From Haloarcula sp. H-GB4 (GTDB lineage Archaea; Halobacteriota; Halobacteria; Halobacteriales; Haloarculaceae): a stretch of DNA of 64,000 bases. Position numbers and translations under genes: made by a program. The stretch covers positions 1 through 64,000 of the forward strand of contig NZ_JAVDDX010000001.1 in NCBI RefSeq assembly GCF_030848575.1. Direction: 5' to 3'. Positions 8,514 through 16,491 of this stretch are shown piece by piece. Position 1 is the stretch's first letter. Every line of letters begins with the position of its first letter. A model generated the notes under the pieces. It did not search any database and was not told where the DNA came from. It saw only the letters and a program-made list of their open reading frames with translations.

Positions 8514-9656
8514 ATGCTCCGAATGTATGTGGTGAGGGGACTGACACTCGCCGGATTCGTGTTGGTTCTGGCACTCGTCGTGGGTGCACTGGTCGGGCAG
8601 CCAGTGCTTTTGAGCTTCGTCGTGTCCGGGAGTATGTCGCCAACGATTCAGGAAGGCGATGGCTTCGTCGCGATTCCGGAGCAAGTCGCAGGCGACATCG
8701 AGCAGGGTGACGTTATCGTGTTCCAGTCACAGGAGATCCGCGGTGGGGAGCTGACGACACACCGAGTCGTCGGCGAGACTGAGCGGGGGTACATCACCCG
8801 GGGAGACGCGAACCCCTTCACAGACCAGGACGGGGCTGAACCCCCAGTGTCTGAAAGCCAAATCGTCGCGGTCGCCTGGCAACCCGGTGGACAGGTGGTG
8901 ACAATTCCGAATTTCGGCACGGCCATCCTCGCCGGCCGCGTCGTCGTCACGAACATTCTGACTGCGGTTACGACGGTCCTCGGGGTTGAGCAAGCAGCCG
9001 AGTCCTGGCAGGCAGGATCGGTGATGCTGGTCTCCGGCGTGATACTGTTTGCAATAAGCCTCAGTAGTGGGATTGTGAACGGTTCCTCGCGTGACCGAGC
9101 CCGCTCGCGCGGGCAGGATACCTTCGATCCGCGATACGCCGCGCTCTTTCTGACTGCAATCATCATCGTGCCAGCCAACATCGCAATGGTAGCTCCGAGC
9201 TCGACCCACCAGATCCCGGCGGGTGAGATCGCAACCGGGAACAACGTCGCCCCCGGTGAGCCGGTTGAAGCCACGCTTGTCGCCAACAACGAAGATGCGC
9301 TGGTGACGATGCTCGTCGTGTTTAACGCGTCCGGTCAGACGACAATCGAGAATCGGTGGCTCGATGTCCCTGGCGGTGAGACGGACTCAACAGCGTTGTA
9401 TGCCCCCGCACCGCCACGAGGCGAACAGAAGGTTGTGACCGTCTCTGAGTACCGGTACATCGTTTTGCTGCCCCCTACCGTTATTATCGCAATGCATGAC
9501 ATTCACCCACTGGTGGCACTGGGTGTGATTAATGCGGCGCTCACCGTGGCTGTGCTGGCATTCGTCATCGGGTTGCTCGGGACAAGCAAACGACGTGTCC
9601 GCGACACCGACCGGGATATCCCGCTGTATCTGCGAGTAAAGCGTAGGCTGTTGTGA
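8514..9656 (+). CDS. SipW-like signal peptidase I (family S26B)
   Basis: A 380-residue membrane protease expected to remove the leaders of the SipW-type proteins upstream. After a membrane segment at about 10-28 comes VSGSMSPTI, with catalytic Ser40. TTHRVVGE holds the catalytic His83 of the archaeal/ER (Ser-His) subfamily, followed by GYITRGDANPFTD and IVAVAWQPGG. The family usually ends near residue 180. This one continues with several more membrane segments (about 140-185, 205-222, 320-360) enclosing a beta domain (NNVAPGEPVEATLVANNEDA) that itself resembles an exported-protein fold. The extension may dock substrates or DUF5305; that is inference. A TATA-like TTTATATT lies about 40 bases before the start. 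Confidence 0.88.
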   Translation: MLRMYVVRGLTLAGFVLVLALVVGALVGQPVLLSFVVSGSMSPTIQEGDGFVAIPEQVAGDIEQGDVIVFQSQEIRGGELTTHRVVGETERGYITRGDANPFTDQDGAEPPVSESQIVAVAWQPGGQVVTIPNFGTAILAGRVVVTNILTAVTTVLGVEQAAESWQAGSVMLVSGVILFAISLSSGIVNGSSRDRARSRGQDTFDPRYAALFLTAIIIVPANIAMVAPSSTHQIPAGEIATGNNVAPGEPVEATLVANNEDALVTMLVVFNASGQTTIENRWLDVPGGETDSTALYAPAPPRGEQKVVTVSEYRYIVLLPPTVIIAMHDIHPLVALGVINAALTVAVLAFVIGLLGTSKRRVRDTDRDIPLYLRVKRRLL

Positions 9657-9809
9657 CTGGGCAATGGGATTGTTCAGCGCAACGCAGCGTACTTGGTGGC
9701 GTATCATCCGAACACGCCGCAAACGGTAGTTGTAGTATCTTTGGTTCTTGTGGGAAAACCGACCGCATGGCAGGCCAGTTCTGGTCGGCTATGCCACCTA
9801 TTGGCTTGA

Positions 9810-10268
9810 TTACTCCGTTTCGACAGGTATCGTATGGACCTGCCGGAGCGGTTCGATGTGGCGTTTCGCTGTCTCGTCCAGTGGAAAGGTCCCGTGGATG
9901 TCGGCCGGAACTTGGCCGTGGACAACACGCCCAAACGGCCCGGCTGCGGTGGGGTACACCTGCTCAGCTAACCGAGCGACGGGGGCCGCGATATCGAGTC
10001 CTTCCAGCGCTTCCTTCACGGCCGCTTCGCCGACGTGGACTGACTCCCCTTCGATCAGGATGAACGCGAACGGGAGATCACCGAACTGTGCCCGGAGGAA
10101 CGCCTGAATCGCATCGGATTCCCAGGGAACAGGCGTGATATCCGTGGCACAGCGGGTTACCGTCTCGGCAGCGCGCCGGAACAGGTCGGTACTGCCGTCG
10201 TAGACGAGAAGCGACTGAGTCACATCCTCTGTATGGGTTTGGGCCGTTTGAACGTTGTGTAGTGCCAC
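9810..10268 (-). CDS. DUF393-like (thioredoxin-fold) protein lacking the Cys pair
   Basis: A 152-residue soluble protein. Residues 20-90 resemble the DUF393/DCC family (LLVYDGSTDLFRRAAETV, then PWESDAIQAFLRAQFGD and a predicted strand). The family normally has DGxCxxC; here the segment is DGSTDLFRR, so a redox role is unlikely unless the function has changed. The C-terminal half (DIAAPVARLAEQVYPTAAGP) is unrecognised. It is divergent from the gene at 10303. Confidence 0.55.
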   Translation of the reverse strand: MALHNVQTAQTHTEDVTQSLLVYDGSTDLFRRAAETVTRCATDITPVPWESDAIQAFLRAQFGDLPFAFILIEGESVHVGEAAVKEALEGLDIAAPVARLAEQVYPTAAGPFGRVVHGQVPADIHGTFPLDETAKRHIEPLRQVHTIPVETE

Positions 10269-10302
10269 AACGGCTTATGCTTCTGCACCCCGGTGTTTCT
10301 GT

Positions 10303-10611
10303 ATGGACGCACAGGACGAACCGACGGCCAGACTCGGGCGACGACTCGAAACGGCACTGGAGGGCGCGCTTGCCGATAGCGTATCGTGGACGGTCACCAC
10401 TGACGGCCCAGTCGTCGCTCGATTGCCTGACCGCGAAATCGCGTTTGAACGGGCCGATGGTCCGGACGGCCACCGGTGGACGGTCGTGTTACGTGCGGAC
10501 GGGTCGGTCGTGAGCAAATTCGGGCAGTTCGAGACGATCGACAGCGTTGTTGCGCAGGTTCAATCGCTTGTCAATGCCGACGTTCGGTACACGGTCTGCT
10601 GTGACGGCTAG
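10303..10611 (+). CDS. Small conserved haloarchaeal protein, function unknown
   Basis: A 102-residue acidic protein. I use ATG 10303 (MDAQDEPTARLGRRLETALE), because the 16 codons upstream in frame look non-coding and overlap the divergent gene's promoter. The body reads as an alpha helix followed by strands (SVSWTVTTDGPVVARLPDREIAF, RWTVVLRADGSVVSKFGQFE) and an ending with two Cys (YTVCCDG). No signal peptide or membrane segment is seen. I do not recognise the family. Confidence 0.6.
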   Translation: MDAQDEPTARLGRRLETALEGALADSVSWTVTTDGPVVARLPDREIAFERADGPDGHRWTVVLRADGSVVSKFGQFETIDSVVAQVQSLVNADVRYTVCCDG

Positions 10612-10717
10612 CCGTCCCAGCGCCCACCCGCCAACCGAATTCAGTGACTCCGTTTCAGTCAGTGACACATCGCCTGTGGGTAATCTCTATACGAACCCCG
10701 CACCAACGGACAGGCGT

Positions 10718-10897
10718 ATGAGTCTGCTCAAGAACAAGCACCTCCTCAACGGGATCGTCTCACTGGTAATCAGTGTCGCTGTCACTGTCTGGCTGGCCGA
10801 CGACGAAGACGCGCCGTGGAGTCTGACTGATATGGCCATGGCCGTCGCTATCTCGTCGTTCCTGTCCGGCTTTTTCACCAGCTACTTCGCCGACTGA
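10718..10897 (+). CDS. Small two-helix membrane protein
   Basis: A 59-residue protein starting at ATG 10718 (MSLLKNKHLLNGIVSLVISV). It has one membrane helix (IVSLVISVAVTVWLA), an acidic loop (DDEDAPWS) and a second helix (MAMAVAISSFLSGFFTSYF). The longer frame to the left overlaps the previous gene and lacks protein character. The function is unknown; small two-helix proteins of this kind are frequent in haloarchaea. Confidence 0.6.
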   Translation: MSLLKNKHLLNGIVSLVISVAVTVWLADDEDAPWSLTDMAMAVAISSFLSGFFTSYFAD

Positions 10898-10957
10898 CGG
10901 TGGGGTGACCCCATGTAACAGGGGAACACCGATACCGTTGCGGTCCGTGCTACCGGT

Positions 10958-11294
10958 ATGAACGAGCCAGAACCCGTCGATGACTGGCCTCACCGCCCGT
11001 TTTCGCCGGCGGAAGCCAGTGCCCTACTAGATGATACCGACGGTGCTGTCGCGGTCTGGGTGATGCACCACGACAACGATGTTCGGTCGGCCGTCGTTCT
11101 TGATGATGCCCCCGAGGACGCAGTCATCGATATCGTCGTCGAGACCGACGCCGCATTCGAGATGTACAGTTACACGAGCGGCGTGTGGATGGACTACGGC
11201 ACTCAGCGGAAAGACGATCCGGATGCCCCCCCCCCCGATGGCAGGGACGCTCGACAGCTACGACGTTCTCGCTGGCGAATCTGAGACAGCCTGA
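10958..11294 (+). CDS. Small acidic protein with a poly-C frameshift near its end
   Basis: The start ATG 10958 gives MNEPEPVDDWPHRPFSPAEA and a compact alpha/beta protein (VAVWVMHHDNDVRSAVVLDD, VIDIVVETDAAFEMYSYTSG). As sequenced, the frame runs through an 11-base C tract (11226-11236) and ends at 11284 with an Arg-rich tail (RDARQLRRSRWRI) unlike the rest. Removing one C moves into the frame MAGTLDSYDVLAGESETA, which ends at 11294 and fits the acidic character. The coordinates here cover that restored version, of about 112 residues. The tract could be a sequencing error or a slippage switch. The family is not recognised. Confidence 0.6.
11226..11236. repeat. Homopolymer tract (C)11 inside a coding region
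   Basis: Eleven consecutive C bases sit 50-60 bases before the end of the gene at 10958. Tract length decides between two C-termini: 11 C gives a basic tail, 10 C an acidic tail ending at 11294. Confidence 0.9.
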
Positions 11295-11405
11295 CCAGTG
11301 TGATGCATCTGCACCGCCGTTGCCGGGGCGAAACGGCCGTGCCACCCACGTACCGATACACTCGAAAAGTAATCATTAAACGGCGCGGCGACTGACCCTC
11401 CTGAT

Positions 11406-12269
11406 ATGCAACGACGAGCCGCGGCGGCGTACTTCGCGTTCTTCCTCGTTATCAGTGTTGCTGCGTACGCCTACATCGGCGTCGCGGAGAGTCAGCGGCC
11501 GGCGGTGTCGCTTGACGCTGACGCCGAACTGACCAACGAGAGTGCATTCACTGTCGACGGAACGGAATACACAGCCACGAACATTCATATGTCCAGCGGC
11601 GGTGGCGGCCACGGCGGCGGTGGCGGCAGTATGGCAGCTGACCTTTCGTGGACGAACGAATCGTCACAGTATACTGCGACATTAGAGCATAATACTACGA
11701 CGACCTACCAGAACGACACCTACCGCGTGCACACTGACAGCAACGAGAGTACGGTGACGCTCGAAGAAGAGCTCAACGTCAGCGCGCTCCTCGCTGAGGA
11801 CTCCTCGGTCAAGAACACGTTGGCGACCCAGAACGGGACTGAATACGTGGTCTACCGGTCGAACAACACGCAAGTCCCGCTGAGTGAGTGGCTCCCAGAG
11901 CCGGAGACGGTGTCGTTCACCACTGGTGATACCTACCCGCATGCGACCGACAGCGGCACGCAGGAGGCCACAATCTCCGAAGTGACCGTCGACGGCGCGA
12001 CGCTCGAATGGTTCGCCCCGCGCGAAAACACGGTCGAACTTTCGGAGGGTGGGAACGTCACGCTGAGCGGACAGCAGTTCTTCACGCACTTCCCCGACCA
12101 CCATACCGTCCAGATCGTCTCAATTCAGCAGTACGATCAGTATCAGGAGACACTTGACCAGCAGGACTACTTCCACGAGCGCAAGAACGGCATCTGGGGC
12201 ATCTCGATCCTCTCGGGCATCGCGGCCGTACTGATGCTAGGGATGGCGTATATGCCCGTCCGCGGATAA
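11406..12269 (+). CDS. Conserved haloarchaeal exported membrane protein
   Basis: A 287-residue protein with an N-terminal membrane segment (AAAYFAFFLVISVAAYAYIGV) and one near the C-terminus (WGISILSGIAAVLMLGMAYM), so most of it lies outside the membrane. The outside part is rich in Asn-x-Ser/Thr sequons (ELTNESAF, TNESSQ, EHNTTTTYQND, SNESTV, NGTEYV) and is probably N-glycosylated. A Gly/His stretch (SSGGGGHGGGGGS) near residue 65 makes a flexible, possibly metal-binding loop. It ends 35 bases from the convergent small gene. The function is unknown. Confidence 0.7.
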   Translation: MQRRAAAAYFAFFLVISVAAYAYIGVAESQRPAVSLDADAELTNESAFTVDGTEYTATNIHMSSGGGGHGGGGGSMAADLSWTNESSQYTATLEHNTTTTYQNDTYRVHTDSNESTVTLEEELNVSALLAEDSSVKNTLATQNGTEYVVYRSNNTQVPLSEWLPEPETVSFTTGDTYPHATDSGTQEATISEVTVDGATLEWFAPRENTVELSEGGNVTLSGQQFFTHFPDHHTVQIVSIQQYDQYQETLDQQDYFHERKNGIWGISILSGIAAVLMLGMAYMPVRG

Positions 12270-12279
12270 TAACGACGTC

Positions 12280-12293
12280 TTTTTACGCTTTTT
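12280..12293. terminator. T-rich terminator between convergent genes
   Basis: Two T5 runs separated by ACGC lie between the stop codons of convergent genes. Archaeal intrinsic termination needs only a T-rich stretch, so this probably ends the rightward transcript. Confidence 0.4.
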
Positions 12294-12303
12294 GACGACT
12301 GAC

Positions 12304-12531
12304 TTACGCGTCGGCTGCCCAGGTGATGTACGCAAGTCCGACACCGATCACACCCATTAGGACCGCCGCGACCAGTTGCATGGCCACCGCTCCAGTTGAC
12401 GGGTTCGTCTGCCACGGCGTGCTGGCGACCGCAGCGAGCGTGGCGACGACGAGCAGTACACCCACAGTCGCGCCCAGTGGGCGCAGCGGTTGCGCGAGTG
12501 CGCGCTGAATTGTACCGGTAGTTTCGTCCAT
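12304..12531 (-). CDS. Small two-helix membrane protein
   Basis: A 75-residue protein beginning MDETTGTIQRALAQPLRPLG, followed by two membrane helices (ATVGVLLVVATLAAVAS and AMQLVAAVLMGVIGVGLAYITW). It ends in ADA. It stands alone between a convergent membrane protein and the tRNA-Lys region. The family is not recognised and no function can be assigned. Confidence 0.65.
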   Translation of the reverse strand: MDETTGTIQRALAQPLRPLGATVGVLLVVATLAAVASTPWQTNPSTGAVAMQLVAAVLMGVIGVGLAYITWAADA

Positions 12532-12616
12532 ACTGGTGACATTCGCTGTCTCGGTGGTAAATGAACCGGTCTCGGACTATGTACTGTTGCGCCGCTTCTT
12601 TTGTACATAGAATAGT

Positions 12617-12684
12617 TGGAGGGAGTTGCACCGGAGCCAGATATGCTCTCCGTTGCACGCGACTGGCAGGGTTCAACTCCCCCA
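12617..12684. ncRNA. Candidate structured RNA or palindrome next to tRNA-Lys
   Basis: TGG-A-GGGAGTTG (12617-12628) pairs with CAACTCCC-CCA (12674-12684), an 11-bp stem with one bulged A. Inside it GCCAG (12636-12640) pairs with CTGGC (12663-12667). The outer arms resemble the tRNA-Lys T-arm region: GGAGGGAGTTG recurs at 12729-12739. It could be a decayed tRNA fragment, an attachment-site remnant or a small RNA. I cannot fold it into a working tRNA. Confidence 0.25.
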
Positions 12685-12721
12685 CAGCGTTACCACTATT
12701 CACTGTCGTTTTGCAGGGAAA

Positions 12722-12795
12722 CGGGCCGGGAGGGAGTTGAACCCCCGACCATCTGGTTAAAAGCCAGACGCTCTGCCTAACTGAGCTACCGGCCC
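12722..12795 (-). tRNA. tRNA-Lys (anticodon UUU)
   Basis: The reverse complement reads GGGCCGG (acceptor), a D arm with AGCTCAGTTAGGCAGAGC, the anticodon arm TCTGG-CTTTTAA-CCAGA with anticodon TTT, the T arm GGGGGTTCAACTCCC and closing CCGGCCC with G as discriminator. No CCA is encoded and no intron is seen. The gene is complete. Confidence 0.95.
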
Positions 12796-12829
12796 TCGCT
12801 ATTCGCTCGGGGGAGCGGCGATTAAGGCC

Positions 12830-13507
12830 TTACGGTCCGTCGTCGAAGTACGACTCGATAGCCTCACTGATGACTTCTCCGGGAGAGACCCCATCGAGTG
12901 CGGCCTGCCGGCGGAGTCGACAGTAGGCGTCGCGGTCGAGTTGCGTCCGCATTTCACCCAGCGCGTACCCGTTTCTGGCGAGCGCCGCGTCTACGGACGC
13001 GCCGTCATTAACACTGCTGGCAACGGATCGGATCTGGCGGACGGTGAGATCGTGATCGAGGGCGGCCCACGCCAGTAGAAGGCGGGACTCGCCTGAGACT
13101 CTGGCGATGTGTTTGGCCGCCGTTGGCGCGATATGCCCCATCGCGACGTGAATACGGACAGACCGGGGGAGGTCGTGGACGCGGGACCATTTCCGGATGA
13201 ATGAGACCGACGCCTCCCCGCCGGCCCGTTCGGCAGCGGCCTTGTAGGATCCTTCACCACGGACCAGGGCCGCACATGCGGCTGCGCCGCGCAGAATGAA
13301 CACGTTATCGTCGGCGCCGGCGGTGTTCTCGGAGAATTTTTTGACTGTCTTCGCGGCGAGTTCGAGGCTCTCGGGGTCGTCGGGATCGAACTCGATGGCC
13401 TCCTCGGGTCGCTGTCCAGTGAGTGCTGGGTCGCCGCGGATGACCGGCTTACCGACCGGTGATTCACGGTCGGTCGATGGAACGTAGTTATCGGGCCCCT
13501 CTGGCAT
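12830..13507 (-). CDS. Conserved haloarchaeal DUF7119-type protein
   Basis: A 225-residue soluble acidic protein. The first 60 residues are disordered and proline-rich (DNYVPSTDRESPVGKPVIRG). The core is helical: LAAKTVKKFSENTAGADDNVFILRGAAACAALVR, then SYKAAAERAGGEASVSFIRKW, with a Val/Gly spacing like a helix-turn-helix, and IAPTAAKHIARVSGESRLLLAWAAL. The ending (LDRDAYCRLRRQAALDGVSPGEVISEAI) resembles a ribbon-helix-helix half. A DNA- or RNA-binding role is plausible but unproven. The stop lies about 35 bases from tRNA-Lys. Confidence 0.65.
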   Translation of the reverse strand: MPEGPDNYVPSTDRESPVGKPVIRGDPALTGQRPEEAIEFDPDDPESLELAAKTVKKFSENTAGADDNVFILRGAAACAALVRGEGSYKAAAERAGGEASVSFIRKWSRVHDLPRSVRIHVAMGHIAPTAAKHIARVSGESRLLLAWAALDHDLTVRQIRSVASSVNDGASVDAALARNGYALGEMRTQLDRDAYCRLRRQAALDGVSPGEVISEAIESYFDDGP

Positions 13508-13555
13508 CGATATGTGTTTAGGAAGCGCCGCACAAAAGTACCCCGTACAGGGGTG

Positions 13556-13708
13556 TCAGTCGTCGGATGCGCTTTCGCTTTCGCGTTCTTCGCTCATGTG
13601 CTCCCAAATCTCTGTGCAGCCACAGCCGTCCTCGACATTGTCGAGGTGGTCTGTCGTTGGCTCTTCGCGCTCGGCATCGTCGTCGTGGGTCTGTTGTGCG
13701 TTCGTCAT
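13556..13708 (-). CDS. Very small Cys-containing conserved protein
   Basis: A 50-residue protein starting at MTNAQQTHDDDAEREEPTTD. The core DHLDNVEDGCGCTEIWEHMS has a Cys-x-Cys pair and a His. Haloarchaea carry many such small proteins with paired Cys, some of which bind zinc. A start 12 codons upstream is open but looks less natural. Function unknown; neighbours give no clue. Confidence 0.5.
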   Translation of the reverse strand: MTNAQQTHDDDAEREEPTTDHLDNVEDGCGCTEIWEHMSEERESESASDD

Positions 13709-13977
13709 CGTTTCTCTCACAGCGACGACCAGCGTGGCCGCCACGGGATGTCGTACTCCTCTGTAATAGCCCCACTATCTTAAGGACGGACTCTGCTGTA
13801 AGCTTGGCCCGCACTGCGACTTACAGGCAACATATGTGTGTATCTCGTACAGAGCCCGACAAATAGCGGGTTATTATCATGAGACACACACCGCATGACT
13901 GCGGCGGATTCGACTCGACCCGGTGATACTTGCACCCGCCGATGGCCTCAGGTGTTTCGAGAATCTAATGAGATGTA

Positions 13978-14319
13978 ATGACGACTGACGTTCACCAGCT
14001 CGACGACGGGGCCTGGATTTCCGTCAACGACTCGCGGGAAGTGAACGTCTCGGACCTGTGGTTGTTGGCTCAAAGCGACTTCTGTGGGTGTGAGACGACG
14101 GATTTACTCGCTGAGGGGTTCGTGGAAGTGGGCGTTGATTATCTAGATATCCAGGCGCGAATAGCCGGCCAGTGTATCTCCTGTGGTGAAAGCGGCGTGA
14201 CCGACTGGCTGACGGTCGGGCGCGTCGTGGACCCAGATTCCGGCGAGTTCCACGGTGTCGTCCACGAGAGCGTCCATTTCCCGGCGAAGCGAACCCGGCT
14301 TGCCTGTTCAAAAGAATAG
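13978..14319 (+). CDS. Conserved haloarchaeal protein with two Cys pairs
   Basis: A 113-residue soluble protein (MTTDVHQLDDGAWISVNDSR). Two Cys pairs, FCGCETTDLL and GQCISCGESGV, are about 36 residues apart and could bind one zinc ion. The rest is beta-rich (GVDYLDIQARI, DWLTVGRVVDPDSGEFHGVV). It sits 90 bases upstream of the nitrite/sulfite reductase on the same strand, but I see no proof of a common transcript. It resembles the DUF8134-type haloarchaeal proteins; the function is unknown. Confidence 0.6.
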   Translation: MTTDVHQLDDGAWISVNDSREVNVSDLWLLAQSDFCGCETTDLLAEGFVEVGVDYLDIQARIAGQCISCGESGVTDWLTVGRVVDPDSGEFHGVVHESVHFPAKRTRLACSKE

Positions 14320-14411
14320 GCAACAATCTCTTGTTTCGGGGAGTGGGGGAGACGGTTGACGGCAAAGTGTGTTGTATAAGTCAGTGAGACTTGTGGAAGA
14401 ACACATTAGCT

Positions 14412-16175
14412 ATGCCCACGAAAGTCGAGAATTGGAAGGACGAGGTTTACGGTAACGAGATCCGGGAGCATTTGATGGAGTTCGCAGAGCAGGGCTGGGA
14501 TGCCATCCCGGAAGACGAACACGACGCCTGGTTCGAGCGCTTCAAGTGGTGGGGCCTGTACCACCAGCGTTCCGGCCAAGAGTCGTATTTCATGATGCGT
14601 ATCGGGACGCCAAACGGCGTCATCAAGCCCGGCCAGCTCGAAGTCATCGGCGAAATCGCGAAGGAGTACGCGACCGGTCCCGTCGACAATCCCGAGTTCG
14701 GCGAGGCCTACTGTGACTGGACGACCCGCCAGAGCATCCAGCTCCACTGGATCAAACTGGAGGACATCCCGGAAATCTTCGAGAAGCTCGAAGCCGTCGG
14801 TTTGGGAACCCAGCAGGCCTGTGGCGACTCCTGGCGGAACATCGTCGGCTGTCCCGTCGCCGGTAAGGACAAACACGAGCACGTCGACGCCTGGCCCGTC
14901 GCCGAGGACCTCCACGAGACGTTCAAGGGCAACGACGACTACTCCAACCTCCCGCGCAAGTGGAAGGTCGCCATCGCCGGCTGTGACGAGGGCTGTGGAC
15001 AGGGCGATATCAACGACCTCGCCTTCGAGCCCGCTGAGAAGGATGGCGAACTCGGATTCAACGTCCGTATCGGCGGCGGCCTCTCCCGCAAGGAACCGCG
15101 TCTCGCCCGCGATATCGACGTGTGGGTCCCGCCGGAGCAGGCCGCTGACGTGGCCCACGGCATGTCTTCGCTCTTCCGTGACTACGGTGACCGCGAGGAC
15201 CGCTTCAACGCTCGCATCAAGTTCCTCATGGACGAGTGGGGTCCCGAAAAGATGCGCTCGGTCCTGCAGGAGGAGTACGTCGACTTCGAACTCCCGACTG
15301 CTGGCGAGGATATGCGCGACCAGTACAGCTACAACACTGGGTCTCAGGACGGGCACAACGACCACGTCGGGATTCACGAGCAGAAAGACGGCAACTACTA
15401 CATCGGCCTGAACGTGCTGGTCGGTCGCATGGGTGCCGACGACGTGCTGGAACTCGCGGAACTCGCCGACGAGTACGGCTCCGGCGAGGTCCGACTGACC
15501 CAGCGCCAGAACATCATCGTCACCGACGTGCCCGAGGAGAATCTTGACGAGTTCACCAGCGAACCCCTGCTGGAGAACTACTCCCCGGACCCGTCGCCGT
15601 TCATGCGCGGCTCCATCGCCTGCACGGGCACGGAGTACTGCTCGCTCTCTATCGTCGAGACGAAGAACCGTCAAGTGCGGTACGCCCGCTGGCTCAAGGA
15701 CAACGTCGAACTGCCCGAGGACCACAAGGACTTCCACATCCACCTCTCGGGCTGTACGGCCTCCTGTGCCCAGCCCCAGATCGCCGACGTATCCCTGCGC
15801 GGGATGAAGACCCGCAAGGACGGCGAACCGGTCGAGGCGCTCGACATCGGCCTCGGCGGCGGCCTCGGCGACGACCCGCGCTTTGCCGACTGGGTGGAGA
15901 TGCGCGTCCCGGCCGACGAAGTCCCCGGCGCTATCAAGAACCTCGTCAACAACTTCGAAGACGCCCGTGAGGGCGGCGAGACCTTCCGTGACTTCGTTGA
16001 GGACCGCGACGAGGAGACGCTGGCCGAAATGGTCGAACCGGAAGAGACGGACTACCATGATCCGTACATGCACAACACGAAGATGACGTGGTACCCCTAC
16101 GCAGAGGACGACGACATGCAGGCCTCGCCCGCGCCGACCGACGGCTCTGGTGAGCCCCTGCCCTCCGACGACTAA
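14412..16175 (+). CDS. nirA: Ferredoxin-dependent nitrite/sulfite reductase
   Basis: A 587-residue siroheme/[4Fe-4S] enzyme for six-electron reduction of nitrite to ammonium or sulfite to sulfide. The start MPTKVENWKDEVYGNEIREH is chosen because seven upstream codons look non-coding. It has the family's two half-repeats, each a ferredoxin-like half plus a siroheme domain. The first half has ACGDSWRNIVGCPVAG and AGCDEGCGQGD. The second holds the cluster ligands: C404-x5-C410 (CTGTEYC) and C448-x3-C452 (CTASC). Siroheme links it to the tetrapyrrole pathway that also feeds the cobalamin locus downstream. Substrate cannot be settled from sequence alone; haloarchaeal relatives are usually annotated nitrite/sulfite reductase. 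No nitrate reductase or transporter is nearby. Confidence 0.85.
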   Translation: MPTKVENWKDEVYGNEIREHLMEFAEQGWDAIPEDEHDAWFERFKWWGLYHQRSGQESYFMMRIGTPNGVIKPGQLEVIGEIAKEYATGPVDNPEFGEAYCDWTTRQSIQLHWIKLEDIPEIFEKLEAVGLGTQQACGDSWRNIVGCPVAGKDKHEHVDAWPVAEDLHETFKGNDDYSNLPRKWKVAIAGCDEGCGQGDINDLAFEPAEKDGELGFNVRIGGGLSRKEPRLARDIDVWVPPEQAADVAHGMSSLFRDYGDREDRFNARIKFLMDEWGPEKMRSVLQEEYVDFELPTAGEDMRDQYSYNTGSQDGHNDHVGIHEQKDGNYYIGLNVLVGRMGADDVLELAELADEYGSGEVRLTQRQNIIVTDVPEENLDEFTSEPLLENYSPDPSPFMRGSIACTGTEYCSLSIVETKNRQVRYARWLKDNVELPEDHKDFHIHLSGCTASCAQPQIADVSLRGMKTRKDGEPVEALDIGLGGGLGDDPRFADWVEMRVPADEVPGAIKNLVNNFEDAREGGETFRDFVEDRDEETLAEMVEPEETDYHDPYMHNTKMTWYPYAEDDDMQASPAPTDGSGEPLPSDD

Positions 16176-16289
16176 GGTGCACTGCTGGGCACTCCCGGTT
16201 CGACTTTTGCGAATCGTACAACTGTCCGTATTTTGAATCCCTTTCTTCACCGCCTGTGGCCGGGAGCGCGCTCCGTCGCGCGACCCTCC

Positions 16290-16308
16290 GTCAGAGCGCT
16301 GCTCTGAC
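16290..16308. repeat. Hairpin downstream of nirA
   Basis: GTCAGAGC (16290-16297) pairs perfectly with GCTCTGAC (16301-16308) around a GCT loop. No T run follows directly, so it may be a 3' stabilising hairpin rather than a terminator. Confidence 0.5.
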
Positions 16309-16419
16309 GAGCCTTCGCTCGCTCCGCTCACGAAGACGGGGGAAGGGCAGGCTCGTTCGAATACACAAAATCAGTAGTTGTCGTTTACGAGCATACCGCG
16401 AGCGAAGCGAGCGGTTTCA

Positions 16420-16449
16420 CGCGAATCGCGTTACGATTCGCGCTTTTTT
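16420..16449 (+). terminator. Hairpin with T6 tail
   Basis: CGCGAATCG (16420-16428) pairs with CGATTCGCG (16434-16442), and six T follow at 16444-16449. It looks like a bacterial-style terminator for transcripts from the left. Confidence 0.55.
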
Positions 16450-16470
16450 CATCGACGTTTTTCAAGGAGC

Positions 16471-16491
16471 GGTTCGCGCGAAGCGCGAACC
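16471..16491. repeat. Perfect 9-bp hairpin before the RNase P RNA gene
   Basis: GGTTCGCGC (16471-16479) pairs with GCGCGAACC (16483-16491) around GAA, about 57 bases before the RNA start. It may be part of the terminator cluster or of the RNA gene's control region. Confidence 0.4.

Noticed and set aside
12617-12684. Second tRNA gene beside tRNA-Lys
   Set aside because: T-arm-like sequence is present but no consistent acceptor, D and anticodon arms can be folded.
14406-16331. 641-codon open frame on the minus strand opposite nirA
   Set aside because: It is a mirror frame caused by high GC in the third codon position; the plus strand has all siroheme and cluster motifs.
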